Shown here one piece after another: positions 46,695 to 57,780 of a stretch of DNA of 60,000 bases. The translations under genes and the position numbers were made by a program. Within the stretch, counting starts at the first letter, position 1. Each line of letters starts with the position of its first letter. The DNA lies in NCBI RefSeq assembly GCF_030272615.1, contig NC_081405.1, positions 604,982,177 through 605,042,176 of the forward strand, in the 5' to 3' direction. Below the pieces are notes generated by a model. That model was not told the origin of the DNA and searched no databases. It was given only the letters and a program-made list of their open reading frames with translations. The DNA comes from Cryptomeria japonica (Eukaryota > Streptophyta > Pinopsida > Cupressales > Cupressaceae).

Positions 46695-46950
46695 AAAAGT
46701 GGGTAAGTGCACAAAGATGGTGTGCAAAAAAGTGGACACGCCTAAAAAAAATTGAAAAAATATGCACCGCGATCGTGGTACTTAAAATTCAAATCACTGT
46801 ATACGCTAAGGTTTTTTATCCCTGAGCCTAAAGGGACAAAATCACGTACGGGGTTCCTTTAGAAAAATGACCACGTACGTGGTTCTTTAGGACTTAGAAC
46901 CCCATACGTGGTTTTAAGTGATCCTAAAGCACCGCATACATGGTACCTGT
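46695..46950. repeat. Repeated ACGTACGTGGTTC motifs upstream of an unknown gene
   Basis: Four related units, CACGTACGGGGTTCC (46833), CACGTACGTGGTTCTT (46871), CATACGTGGTTTTAAG and CATACATGGTACC (46926), are spaced roughly 25-40 bp apart just before the gene at 46989. They could be subterminal repeats of a DNA transposon or promoter G-box-like sites. Which cannot be told from sequence alone. Confidence 0.45.
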
Positions 46951-48785
46951 TAATTAATTTTTTTTTGGCGGACTATGTCTTATTTTTCATGCAGCCACGA
47001 GTTGATAATTTGGGTTTTTTCTCGCTAAACTGCACACGGGCTCCCTCTTTTCTCACCCAAATGTCGTGGATCAAGGTTGGTTTTGCTTGATTTTTGTTTT
47101 TCTTTTGCATTTGTTCAATTTTTTTTATGTTTTAAATTTAATTTTGTTTATTTTGATTAGGTTTTTTTATTCTTTGTTACACAAACCAGATTCTGAAAAT
47201 CCACAACAACAACTTGATGCACCTCCTCAAAACCCTGAACAAAACCCACATAATACACCTCCAACTACCCCTTTTGACCATACACCTGATACACAAGAGT
47301 AATTGCTTAATCAGTTAGGGAAAAAGAAGGTTAAAATAAATAGACTGATTAATAAATTGAAAACATCTGAGCTTGAGCATCATAAATCCCTCGCCACTAG
47401 CCTAGAAAGATTAGCTAGTGGTGCCACTCCAGTTTCCATTCAAATTATAAAATGGGGAAACTATAGGGATAGGTGTCGTCAATATTATGCTAGTGGGTTA
47501 TCATATGAGGGAGTGAAAAATAAAAACATTAGTAAACAACAAATATGTGCCCTTTTTGTTGATCCTAGAACTGGTCAGTCATTACCTCTTAATGCAAAGA
47601 GGTTTCCCATACATTTGTGTACCAGTGTGCAGAAGAAGAATCTTTTTTGGTAGAGGTGGTGGATGGTCTTTGACAAACCACCTTGTAATAATTTTGAGGC
47701 ACCATTGTATTTTTTGAGGAAAGTATACTATGAGTTTTTCCTTAATGTGTTGCCTAATTATTTTGACATGAGAGAGTTCCATGGTAGAGGTGGCAGCTCT
47801 GCCCAAGATAAACCTAGAACCCATTGGCAAGTAGCCCAAGGGAGTCATCGCCCCCTAGCACCCAAACCCAAGGTGCATTTGACTATCCTAGTAGACCTAA
47901 AAGAGTTGATGGAGCTACAGACTCTCTAGGTAGCCACAATATTGACTAATGTGATCATCCAGCATGGGATATAGTTAGAAAACCCTCTTGTATCAGATGA
48001 AGAGTAATTAGTTATTGTAGGTGGCACTAGTGAGACCATTCAACATGTGTGTGCCACTTGCTTAGGGATATGCACAGGGACGGATGACGAGGCCACTGCA
48101 GATGGATCCACATCTCATTTGTGCAGATTTGCAAGAGTAGATGTCATACCCACATGACTGAGGATGTGGCACTGACAGATGAGTTGATCAACATGTTGTT
48201 TGGTAGTCATCCGCAGACACAGGTGTGTTGATTTAAATTCATAGAATTTTATTTATTAGTCACTTAAAAATTTTAATTGTAAATGAATTTTCATTTATAG
48301 ATCAATTTAAATAGATGCAAATAATATGCGTTTCAGGATGCAGCAGCAGTATCTGATATTCCTCTTGCAGTTAGTGCAGCGACAACTTTGATGTCTGAGG
48401 TATAAATTTTGTAACATGTTAAAATAGAATAGTAAACTTTGAATTCAAAAAAATTACAAGATATACTAACTTTATTTAATGCTTGACAATTTTTTGTTTG
48501 TAGGCATTGTCGAGGGACCAAATGTCCCAGATTGATGATGTCATGCTCTCAGCGATCGATTTTGGCCTACAAGCTATATGGTATCATATTTTGTGCACCT
48601 TATTTTATGTATTATTTTGATAGAATATGCAAGTCATTTCATTTTAGATTTGTTAAATTATGTTTAATATTATCTTTACTAATATCTCATGTTAATTTTG
48701 TTTTCTTAGGGTACCCCCTCCGTGTCTAGGCCTTGTGCTCAGCAAAATAAATACTCGAGGACACCAAAATGTCAGAAGAAGGTAA

Positions 48786-49314
48786 TTGAACACATTTGTA
48801 GTTCTACAATTGTTTAAAAAGGTTGAAATTGTCTTAGTTGGGATTTGTAGATTGATTAGTGTTTTTTTGTGTGTTTTATATGTAAAGAGGACACTGCGCT
48901 ATGTAGATATGTTGAATGCATCTAATATGCTTGAGGATCGAGAGAGGGTAGAGTTATGTATCTCTACTTTATCTTCTTCATTTGATGATTATATGCACGT
49001 GTACATGTGAACTTGTGATAAATTATAGTCTTATCATTTTTTCATACACGAAATATCCATAGTTGCTTCATCAATGGAGAGCCCTCCTTCGTGTACTAGA
49101 GAAGTGTCTTGGGCTCTGGTACACTTTTGTTTGATATATTATGATGCTATAAAAAAGGGATTAGTGGACAACAAATAAATCATGTTAGTAAACTTTCAAC
49201 CACAAGCATAACATGAAAATGAATTCATTTCAAAGCATATCAAGAAAGATAAATAACAAAGCAAAGAGGAAAGACAACAAAGAGACTAGACAACTCTAAT
49301 CCTTCCTCCCTAGA
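48786..49314. other. Intron-like sequence, no clear gene
   Basis: A possible further exon of the unknown gene (about 48888-49008, RTLRYVDMLNASNMLEDRER) opens after an AG. The rest is AT rich and leads into the gag fragment at about 49315. Confidence 0.35.
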
Positions 49315-50102
49315 CAAATCTTACTAGACCTCCATTTTAATCCTAAAAGGTTGAAAATTTACTCTTATCACCAGTCATATGATGTGAACATCCTGAATCA
49401 ATAATCCATTCATCCGTATCTTCAACTTTAGCTGCCAGGGCTTGCTCTACCAGTTGATCTTTTGTTATAGCAACAAAAGCCCATCCATTTTCTATCGGAT
49501 CCTCATTAGAATCATCAATAGCTCCTTCATCACCATAATAACAAGATTTGTCTCTATTCTTCTTAAACTTGTATTTCTGATAGTCTGAGTTAGGCTTATA
49601 TGTTCTTTTAGCTTCTTCTCTTAATTTTGCATGTCTATCAGGACATGTAGAAGCCATATGACCAATCTTATTACAATTAAAACACTTAAAGGGTGCTTTA
49701 CCTTCATACTTACTTACAATTGGACCTTTGGGCATTTTCTTTGCAAATAGTGCTTCAAGTTCTTCAAGTTCTTCATTTTCTCTCCTCCTTTCTTCAAGTT
49801 CTCTTACATAAAAGGCTTTCCAATCAAATTTATCATGTGATGATGATGATGTTGTAGTTGATGATGATGCCTTAAAAGCTAGATCTATCTTGATAGTAGT
49901 AACAGGACCAAATTCCTCAAGCTCAAAAGCTGAAAGTTTTCCAACCAAAGTGTCTCTAGATACTGATGCATTAGGCATTGTTCTTAATTCATTTATAGCA
50001 GTAACTTTCATTTTATATGTCGGTGGCAAAGCTTTTAAAACTTTAGAAACAATCGCATCTTCACTTAAGGTTCCTCCACAACATTGTATATCCACATTTC
50101 TA
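49315..50102 (-). pseudogene. Copia gag-protease fragment (outer duplicate of element C)
   Basis: Encodes DIQCCGGTLSEDAIVSKVLK, AFELEEFGPVTTIK, an E-rich helix, an intact CCHC knuckle CFNCNKIGHMASTC and the protease start WIIDSGCSHHMTGDKSKF, then stops matching. It is closely similar to 54756-55562 inside element C, with which it shares both its 5' truncation point and the following host-like segment. The open frame of about 250 codons has no internal stop. Its knuckle is intact, whereas the inner copy has Tyr for the second Cys. Confidence 0.85.
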
Positions 50103-50467
50103 TTGTAAATAAATTATAGTTAAATGCATAGTTATGTTGATAATTGTGAACTATTTTCTACAAAAGGATTCTAACTTGGCTTTTGAATTGTGTTTTTGCA
50201 GCCATCTACAGAGCCACGTACTGCATCGAAGAGGCTTGATTTCGATGATCCACCACAAATATAGGATCATATAGTGTTAGTTGTGGTCATTGAATGACCA
50301 ATACATGTAGATATATTCTACATTTTTATTATATAATGATTTGGACATGGCATATGCCATATTTTGGTAATACTTGTATTGACATGGCATACAAGCCTTT
50401 TTTGATATCTATAAATGTTGATATTTGATCTAATAAATGTGTATTGAGTTCATTATTATGTATTTGT
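50103..50467 (+). repeat. 365-bp host-like segment, copy 1
   Basis: Contains the final exon of the unknown gene and its 3' flank, ending TATTGAGTTCATTATTATG. It is repeated with scattered differences at 55563-55925. Both copies abut a gag truncation on the left and an LTR on the right. Confidence 0.85.
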
Positions 50468-51526
50468 TGTTAGGTCCCGAAGACAATTGAGAGGGGGGGG
50501 GGTGAATCAGCTGTCCAATAAATTCAACCAAAACTAACTTAACCAAAACTTAATGCTTAATAATGGTAAACCAAACTTTATGCCGATAGATGGTCTTAAC
50601 AGTTAATTGCAATACTGGTAAAGATTAATGCATGAAACAGAAATACAATAACATCCAGAACACATAACACAAATGTTTGTACGTGGAAACCCTGTAAGGG
50701 GAAAAACCACGATGGGAAGACTTACCCACAATCAAATGATACTACTGTAGATAGTATGTGTGTACAATATGGATTTTGCACATGCAGAAAGGCCAACTAC
50801 CTAGAGCTCATTGCTCAATCACAAATTGAGAGTCACACTGACTACAATTGGATGGTTAAATCGAATGATAATATACTGCGCAAAATAGCATCTTCATATG
50901 CTAGATTCAGTACCAGTTTAGTGCTGATTGCCTTCACAAAATCCTTCCTTCATCCTTCAAATGATGTCTGTGTGTATAACTCTGCTTATTTTTGCATATA
51001 CCTTATTGCAATCCTTTTCACACTCTACGATCTCACAAATGAGATCTTACATTTATATCATAACCTAAGACCAATTGAATAGGTTGGCTCACTAAAAGAT
51101 ATTACAATAAAATCAATTATAAGTAAATCAATATCCAATGCATGATGTCGGATCAATGAATTTACAATACTAATAAATCATCTCCATAACATGATGTGCT
51201 GATCTGGAATAGATATGTCTATTGGTGCTTAACCTGGACCTATTTCTCAGTAACAACAAATATGCAAACCCGAATAAACAATTAACCAAGTCGCCAAAAC
51301 CAAGTGATCGAATAATGTCTTTGACATAACCAAGTAGTCTCCAAGTCATTCCAAGTGCCATTGAACAATATAATCTGTCAGTGAACCACATACCAATGAC
51401 TTTACATAAGCCTCTGACTTGCTGATGAACATAACCAAAATCTCCAAGTGCTGATAAGTGTCGACAAGAAATGACAAGTGTTGACATCAATGACTAAACC
51501 ATATCAGCATATCCAAAATGCCAACA
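50468..51526 (-). repeat. 3' LTR of element C
   Basis: 1,059 bp, starting TGTTAGGTCCCGAAGACAAT and ending TGCCAACA. It includes a G run with TGAATCAG (about 50491-50509), GGAAACCCTGTAAGGGGAAA (about 50686) and GCACATGCAGAAAGGCC (about 50778), modules shared with the LTRs of A and D. Confidence 0.9.
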
Positions 51527-51815
51527 ATATCCCCCTTTGGCATTGATGGCAACACAAGATGGAAAAACCATCAAAGTGCCAAAACATAAATGCCAAAAAC
51601 CAAAAACCAACAATATCCCAAAGAGATCATTAACCAGAAATAAAAAATACATAATATGTCTCCCCCCAGGAATAATCTCTCCCAAATGAAAAAGATAATG
51701 TGTTTTTCCATATCAATCTCTCCCCCTTTGACATCAAATGCCAAAGCAATACAAAACCAAATACAAAATACGAACTCATTCAATATACCAACTACTCCCC
51801 CTGAGAAGTAGCTCT
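51527..51815 (-). promoter_or_regulatory. Polypurine tract cluster of element C
   Basis: Minus-strand GCCAAAGGGGGATAT touches the LTR (51527-51541). More purine boxes occur near 51661-51668, 51719-51728 and 51795-51802. The layout resembles that of elements A and D. Confidence 0.75.
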
Positions 51816-51879
51816 CCTCATCAAAGTCAGAAAAAGATTTCTCTGTTAATTCTGACAGTTGATGACAAACATCAACTAT

Positions 51880-54800
51880 CTAAGTCTCTACTAGTGGGGG
51901 TAGGACTCCAAGTTTCTCTCTGAGATACTCAAATGTTTCCTTAGGCAAAGGCTTTGTAAAAATATCTGCAATCTTCTCTTTAGTATTCACATAAACCAAT
52001 TTCACTTCTTTTGCTTCAACATTCTCCTTTAGAAAATTGAATTTGATAGAAACATGTTTAGTCTTAGAGTGAAATACTAGGTTCTTAGATATATCAATTG
52101 CTGCCATATTATCACAGTAGATAGTTATAGGTTCCTTTCATTTTACCTTTATGTCCTTCAACATTTGCTTGATCCATAATACATGTGTACAGTTAGTTGT
52201 TGTTGCAACATATTCTAATTCTGCTGTTGATAGACTTGTACAACTTTGTTTCTTGCTCAATCATGAAATTAGTCTGCTGCCAAGAAAAAATGCTCCGTCG
52301 GTGGTGCTTTTTCTATCATCCACATCTCCTACCCAATTAGCATCTGTGTATGTACATAAGTCAAAATTTTCATCTCTAGGATACCATAAACCAAGATTTG
52401 TAGTGCCTTGTAGGTACTGGAAAATCCTTTTCACTATTGATTCATGATTTTTTTTAGGATTACTCTAAAATCTTGAAACAATACATATTGCATTCATAAT
52501 ATTAGGTCTTATTTGTGTCAAATACAGTAAAACTCCTATCATAGATTTGTATCTAGTCAGATTAATAGGTGTAGATTCATCCTTCAAAGATAATTTATCT
52601 GTTGTAGTCATAGGTGTGCTTACCGGTTTATAGTTTTCCATGCCAAATTTATTTAGTAATTCCTTCAAGTACTTAGATTGACATAGGAATATACCTTTAT
52701 CAGTCTGTGAAATCTACAATCCTGAAAAGAATTTTATCTCTCCAATCGTAGACATTTCAAATTCTTGCTGCATTTTGTTAGAAAAGTCTTTACACAAACC
52801 ATCTTCTCCTCCAAAGATTATATCATCAACAAAAAATTCAATAACCAAGATGTCATCATTAGTCACTTTGTAGTATAGATTGTTGTCAGCATTACCTTTA
52901 GTGTAACCAAGCTTCAAAATATATTTGTCCAATCTAGCATACCAGGCTCTAGGAGCTTGTTTCAATCCATATAAAGCTTTCCTTAACCTGCAAACCATGT
53001 CTTTGTTATCTATCAAATAAAATCCATCAGGTTGCTCAATGTAAAATTCTTCTTCAAGATCTCCATTTAGAAATGCACATTTAACATCCATCTGATATAC
53101 TTTATAGTTCTTATGTGCTGCAAAAGCCAATAAAAGTCTAACTACCTCAATTCTAGCTATTGGTGCAAAGGTTTCATTGTAATCAATTCCATCTTTTTGA
53201 TAATATCCCTTACACACCAAGTTTATTTCTGAAAACCCATTTAGTTCCAATTACATTTTTGTCTTTAGGTCAGGGAACTAATGACCAAGTGTTATTCCTT
53301 TCAATTTGTTCCAATTCATCTTCCATAGCTTTAATCCAATATTTATCTTCACATGCCTCATTAATTGATGTAGGTTCAATTTGAGAAATAAGACATACCT
53401 CCTCATTTTCCAATCTTCCTCTAGTCATAACTCCTTGAAATTTGTTTCTAATTATTTGATCTTCAGAATGATTCAATCTTACATACCAGGGTGTTTTTAC
53501 TTGTTGTTGTTCTTCAGTGACTGTTGAATCTCCAAATGATGTCGGTGTAACTAGATCACCATTCTGTACCAGTGTGTTCACAATAGGTTCATTTGTGATT
53601 ATCTATATTGTCGGTTTAGAGTCTATGTACCTTGAATTTCCTCTAAATTGTTCATCAATTTTCACATTTGCACTCTCAACAATTTTTGCAATCTCTTGTT
53701 AAAATATCTATATGCCTTGCTCTTAGATGAATAACCAAGAAATATTCCTTCATCACTTCTAGGATCAAATATTTACTTCCAAATATTCTGAAATATTTAA
53801 GAGTAGGAGTATTACTAAACCATAGTTCATGTGGGGTTGTACCGGTTTCTCCTCTGATGTGAACTCTATTGAATGTATAAACAACTATATTGACCGCATC
53901 TCTCCAGTATATATGAGGTAGATTTGCTTTTGATATCATACTTCTGGTTGCATCCAAGATAGTTATGTTTTTCCTTTCTACAACTCCATTATGTTGGGGT
54001 GTCTGGGGTACTGACAACTATCTTCTGATCCCATTCACTTCACAAAATGTATTAAATTCCTTAGATGTGAATTCACCTCCTTGATCTGATCTCAAACATT
54101 TGATTTTCTTTCCGGTTTCATTTTCTACCATTATCTTGAATAGTTTGAATTTCCCAAATGCTTTAGATTTTTCTCTGAGAAAAGTAACCCAACACATTCT
54201 AGAATAGTCATCAATGATTAGCATAAAGTATCTATCTCCATGTATACTTCTGGTTCTTGATGGACCACATAAATCAGTATGTATTAAATCAAGAACATTG
54301 TTAGACTTCTCTGGAATACTCTTGAAAGTTGCTCTAGCTTGCTTTCCAAATTGACATTCCTTACATACCGGATTGTGAGGTTTAACAATCTTAGGTAAAT
54401 CTCTAACTGTAGTAGTACTAATTTTCACAATGCAGTCAAAATTTACATGACAAAGTCTCTTATGCCATAACCAAATTTCTTCAATATGTGCAATCAAACA
54501 TGCTTTCTCATTGTTGTTCAAATGAAAGATATTACCTCTAGTTTGATTACCGATTGCAATTTCCAAACCAATTCTATTTAAGATTTTGCATTTACCATTC
54601 TTGAATTGTAACTGAAATCCTTTTTCAACTAATTGACCAACACTCAAAAGATTATGCTTCAAACCTTCAACATAGTAAACATTATCAGTATTGTGCTTAC
54701 CATCAAAAGATATAGTGCCTTTTCCTTTGATCAAACAAGCTTTATCATCTCCAAATCTTACTAGACCTCCATTGTAATCTTGAAAGGTTAAAAATTTACT

Positions 54801-55562
54801 CTTATCACCAGTCATATGATGTGAACATCCTGAATCAATAATCCATTCATCCTTATCTTCAACTTTAGCTGCCAGGGTCTGTTCTACCGGTTGAATAGTA
54901 GGTGTTGGTTGATCTTCTATTATAGCAACAAAATCCCATCCATTATCTGTCAGATCCTCATCTGAATCATCAGTAACTCCTTCATCATCATAATAACAAG
55001 ATTTGTCTCTATTCTTCTTAAACTTGTATTTCTGATAGTTAGGGTTAGGCTTATATGTTCTTTTAGCTTCTTCTCTTAATCTTGCATGTCTATCAGGACA
55101 TCTAGAAGCCATATGACCAATCTTATTATAGTTAAAACATTTAAAGGGTGCTTTACCTTCATACTTACTTCCAATTGGACCTTTAGGCATTTTCCTTGCA
55201 AATAGTGCTTCAAGTTCTTCAAGTTCTTCATTTTCTCTCCTCCTTTCTTCAAGTTCTCTTGCATAAAAGGCTTTCCAATCAGATTTATCATGTGATGATG
55301 ATGATGATGTTGTAGTTGATGATGATGCCTTAAAAGCTAGATTTGTCTTGATAGTAGTAATAGGACCAAATTCCTCAAGCTCAAAAGCTGAAAATTTTCC
55401 AACCAAAGTGTCTCTAGATACTGATGCATTAGGCATTGTTCTTAATTCATTTATAGCAGTAAATTTAATTTTATATACCTGTGGCAAATCTTTTAATACT
55501 TTAGAAATAATCTCATCTTCACATAAGGTTCCTCCACAACATTGTATATCCACATTTCTATT
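51880..55562 (-). pseudogene. Gag-pol polyprotein of copia element C (disrupted)
   Basis: A 511-codon open frame (55553-54018) covers partial Gag, a knuckle with CFNYN (Cys lost), protease WIIDSGCSHHM, the pre-integrase region (HKRLCHVNFDCI, CKECQFGKQ) and integrase with HTDLCGP and RSDQGGEF. After one stop, PQHNGVVERKN supplies the catalytic Glu. RT follows in another frame (53250-52714: VYQMDVKCAFLNGDLEEEFY, active site FFVDDIIFGG with Phe for Tyr), then KYLKELLNKFGMENYKPVST and RNase H (SLSTAELEYVATTT, IYCDNMAAIDISKN, ADIFTKPLPKETFEYLREKL) to the stop at 51880. Frame changes lie near 53680 and 53260, with stops near 52712 and 52138. Gag lacks its N-terminal half. Confidence 0.9.
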
Positions 55563-55925
55563 GCAAAAAAATTATAGTTAAAGGCATAGTTATGTTGATA
55601 ATTGGGAACTATTTTCTGCAAAAGGATTCTAACTTGGCTTTTGAATTGTGGTTTTGCATCCATCTACAGAGCTGCGTACTGCATCGAAGAGGCTCGATTT
55701 TGATGATCCACCAGAAGTATAGGATCATATAGTGTTAGTTGTGGTCATTGAATGACCATTACATGTAGATATATTCTACATTTTTATTATATATTGATTT
55801 GGACATGGCATATGCCACATTCTGGTAATACTTGTATTGCCTTGGCATACATGCCTTTTTTGATATGTATAAATGTTGCTATTTGATCCAATAAATGTGT
55901 ATTGAGTTCATTATTGTGTATTTGT
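55563..55925 (+). repeat. 365-bp host-like segment, copy 2 (inside element C)
   Basis: Duplicate of 50103-50467. The exon-like part (55657-55722) keeps its frame to the stop, with several synonymous changes relative to copy 1. The splice acceptor is changed from GCAG to GCAT. It lies where the PBS and gag leader should be. Confidence 0.85.
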
Positions 55926-56993
55926 TGTTAGGTCTCGGAGACAACTGAGAGGGGGGGGGGGGGTGAATCAGTTTTCCAATAAATTCAACCAAAATTAACT
56001 TAACCAAAACTTAATGCTTAATACCGGTAAACCAAACTTTATGCTAGTAGACAGTCTTAATGGTTAATTGCAATACCAGTAAAGATTAATGCATGAAATA
56101 GGAAGACAATAACATCCACAACACATAACAAAAATGTTTGTATGTGGAAACCCTGTAAGGGGAAATAGCATGGTGGGAAGCCTTACCCACAATCAAATGA
56201 TACTACTGTAGATAGTATGTGTGTACAATATGGATTTTGCACATGCAGAAAGGCCAGCTGCCTAGAGCTCACTGCTCAATCACAAAATGAGAGTCACATT
56301 GACTACAATTGGATGGTTAAATCCAATGATAATGTATTGCACAAAATAACATCTTCATATGCTAGATTCAGTATCGGTTTAGTTTCGATTGCCTTCACAA
56401 AATCCTTCCTTCAACCTTCAAATGATGTATGCGTGTATAGCTCTGCTTATTTTTGCATAAACCTTATTGCAATCCTTTTCGCATTCACAATCTATGATCT
56501 CACAAATGAGATCTTACATTTATACCATAACCTAAGACCAATTGAATAGGTCAGCTCACTAAAAGCTATTACAATAAAATCAATTAAAAGTAAATCAATA
56601 TCCGATGCATGATGTCGGCTCAATGCATTTACAATAATAATAAATCATCTCCATAACATGTCATGCTGATCTGGAATAGATATGTCTGTTGGTACTTAAC
56701 CTGGACCTATTTGTTGGTAACAACAAATATGCAAACCCAAATAATCAATTAACCAATTCACCAAAACCAAGTGATCGAATAATGTCTTCAACATAACCAA
56801 GGAGTCTCCAAGTCATTCCAAGTGCCAGTGAACAATATAATCTGTCGATGAACCACATACTAGTAACTTTGCATAAGTCTTTGACTTTTCGGTGAACATA
56901 ACCAAAATCTCCAAGTGCTGATAAGTGTTGACAAGCGATGACAAGTGTTGACATCAATGACAAAACCATATCAACATATCCAAAATGCCAACA
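55926..56993 (-). repeat. 5' LTR of element C
   Basis: 1,068 bp partner of 50468-51526 with the same modules and a longer G run (about 55951-55962). Followed by TTTGG, near-matching the TTTGT on the other side. Confidence 0.9.
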
Positions 56994-57001
56994 TTTGGTG
57001 T

Positions 57002-57345
57002 ATTTGGTGGCTGCCCTTTTATAAAGTTAAATGATTATTTGCCTATGTGTTCAACAATATGAATATAAACAACCTAAAGCTATGATATAAAATATTTCAA
57101 TCATGGAATATGATTTGATAAACTTTCTAAAATGTTGAATTAACCCTACAAAACTCCTTTTATTGAGTTCATTATGGTGTATTCGTTCTATTTGGTGACT
57201 TTCCTTGTATAAAGTTAAATGAATATTTGCCTATGTAATCAACAATATGAATATAAACAACAAAAAGCTATGATAGAAAATTATGCAATCGTGGAATATG
57301 ATTTGATAAACTTTCTAAAATGTTGAATTAACCCTACAAAACTCT
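57002..57345. repeat. Two direct repeats, 188-bp offset
   Basis: 57002-57156 and 57190-57343 share ATTTGGTG, TATAAAGTTAAATGA, ACAATATGAATATAAACAAC and TTTCTAAAATGTTGAATTAA. The spacer phrase TATTGAGTTCATTATGGTGT (57164-57183) also precedes each LTR of element C, so element C sits within this repeat array. Confidence 0.8.
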
Positions 57346-57599
57346 TTATTTCAATGAAAAGTAAATTCAATGGTAATGGTCAGATTTGATCCATGGTAAT
57401 GATCATTGGATGCTTTTGATTCCTTTCATTTATATTTGTCAGTGTGTGTGGTGCGAGAGCACCCTCATGCTCGTAATGGTCAAATTTTGGATCTCATCTT
57501 GTTTTACCATTGTTTTATCTAAATAAGGTAATTTGGGACCATGAATGATCATTTGAAGCCATTTGTGAAAGTTTGGGGTCATTTGGATAAAAGATGTAA

Positions 57600-57780
57600 A
57601 AGTTGCTCAGTTGTTGTCAAAGTTGCTCAGTTGTTGTTAAAGTTGTCAAAGTTTCGGCTCATTTGGATAAAAGATGTAAAAGTTTCTTAGTTGTTGTCAG
57701 TGCTTCTCAGTTGTTGTCAAAGTTGTCAGAGTTGTCAAAGTTGTCAAATTTGTCAAAGTTGTCAAATTTGTCAAAGTTGC
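57600..57780. repeat. GTTGTCAAA short tandem repeats
   Basis: Copies of GTTGCTCAGTTGTTGTCAAA followed by at least six units of the 9-mer TTGTCAAAG/T (57716-57778). The open frame across it (S/K/L repeat) is not considered a gene. Confidence 0.8.

Larger units (their letters stand above)
46989..50264 (+). pseudogene. Unrecognised multi-exon gene, possibly from a DNA transposon
   Basis: Likely exons: 46989-47075 (MQPRVDNLGFF, donor GTTGG); 47195-47929, one frame with stops at 47300 and 47651 (proline-rich start, coiled coil KKVKINRLINKLKTSEL, then GNYRDRCRQYYASGLSYEG and KNISKQQICALFVDPRTGQS); an exon ending TDELINMLFGSHPQTQ near 48222; 48336-48400 (DAAAVSDIPLAVSAATTLMS); 48505-48580 (ALSRDQMSQIDDVMLSAIDF); 48710-48780 (GTPSVSRPCAQQNKYSR); last exon 50202-50264 (PSTEPRTASKRLDFDDPPQI, stop). 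I recognise no family. The last intron holds a copia gag fragment. The last exon occurs again, frame intact, at 55657-55722. Confidence 0.5.
50468..56993 (-). mobile_element. Copia element C with rearranged 5' end
   Basis: LTRs at 50468-51526 and 55926-56993 (TG...CA) with near-matching flanks TTTGT and TTTGG. On the minus strand the internal region runs 5' LTR, a 363-bp host-like segment, 5'-truncated gag, protease, integrase, RT, RNase H, PPT cluster, 3' LTR. No PBS adjoins the 5' LTR; the host-like segment takes its place. The same host segment plus a gag fragment lies outside the 3' LTR. Unequal exchange between gag copies followed by LTR recombination would explain this (inference). It is the only element here with all pol domains. 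Confidence 0.85.

Noticed and set aside
50756-51082. 108-codon open frame, with a similar one at 56217-56549
   Set aside because: Both lie inside LTRs of element C and are conserved because the LTRs are copies.
49313-57000. Simple 5.4-kb tandem segmental duplication
   Set aside because: The second copy stops at the LTR end (56993) and does not continue into internal pol sequence, so a plain tandem duplication does not fit without further deletion or recombination.
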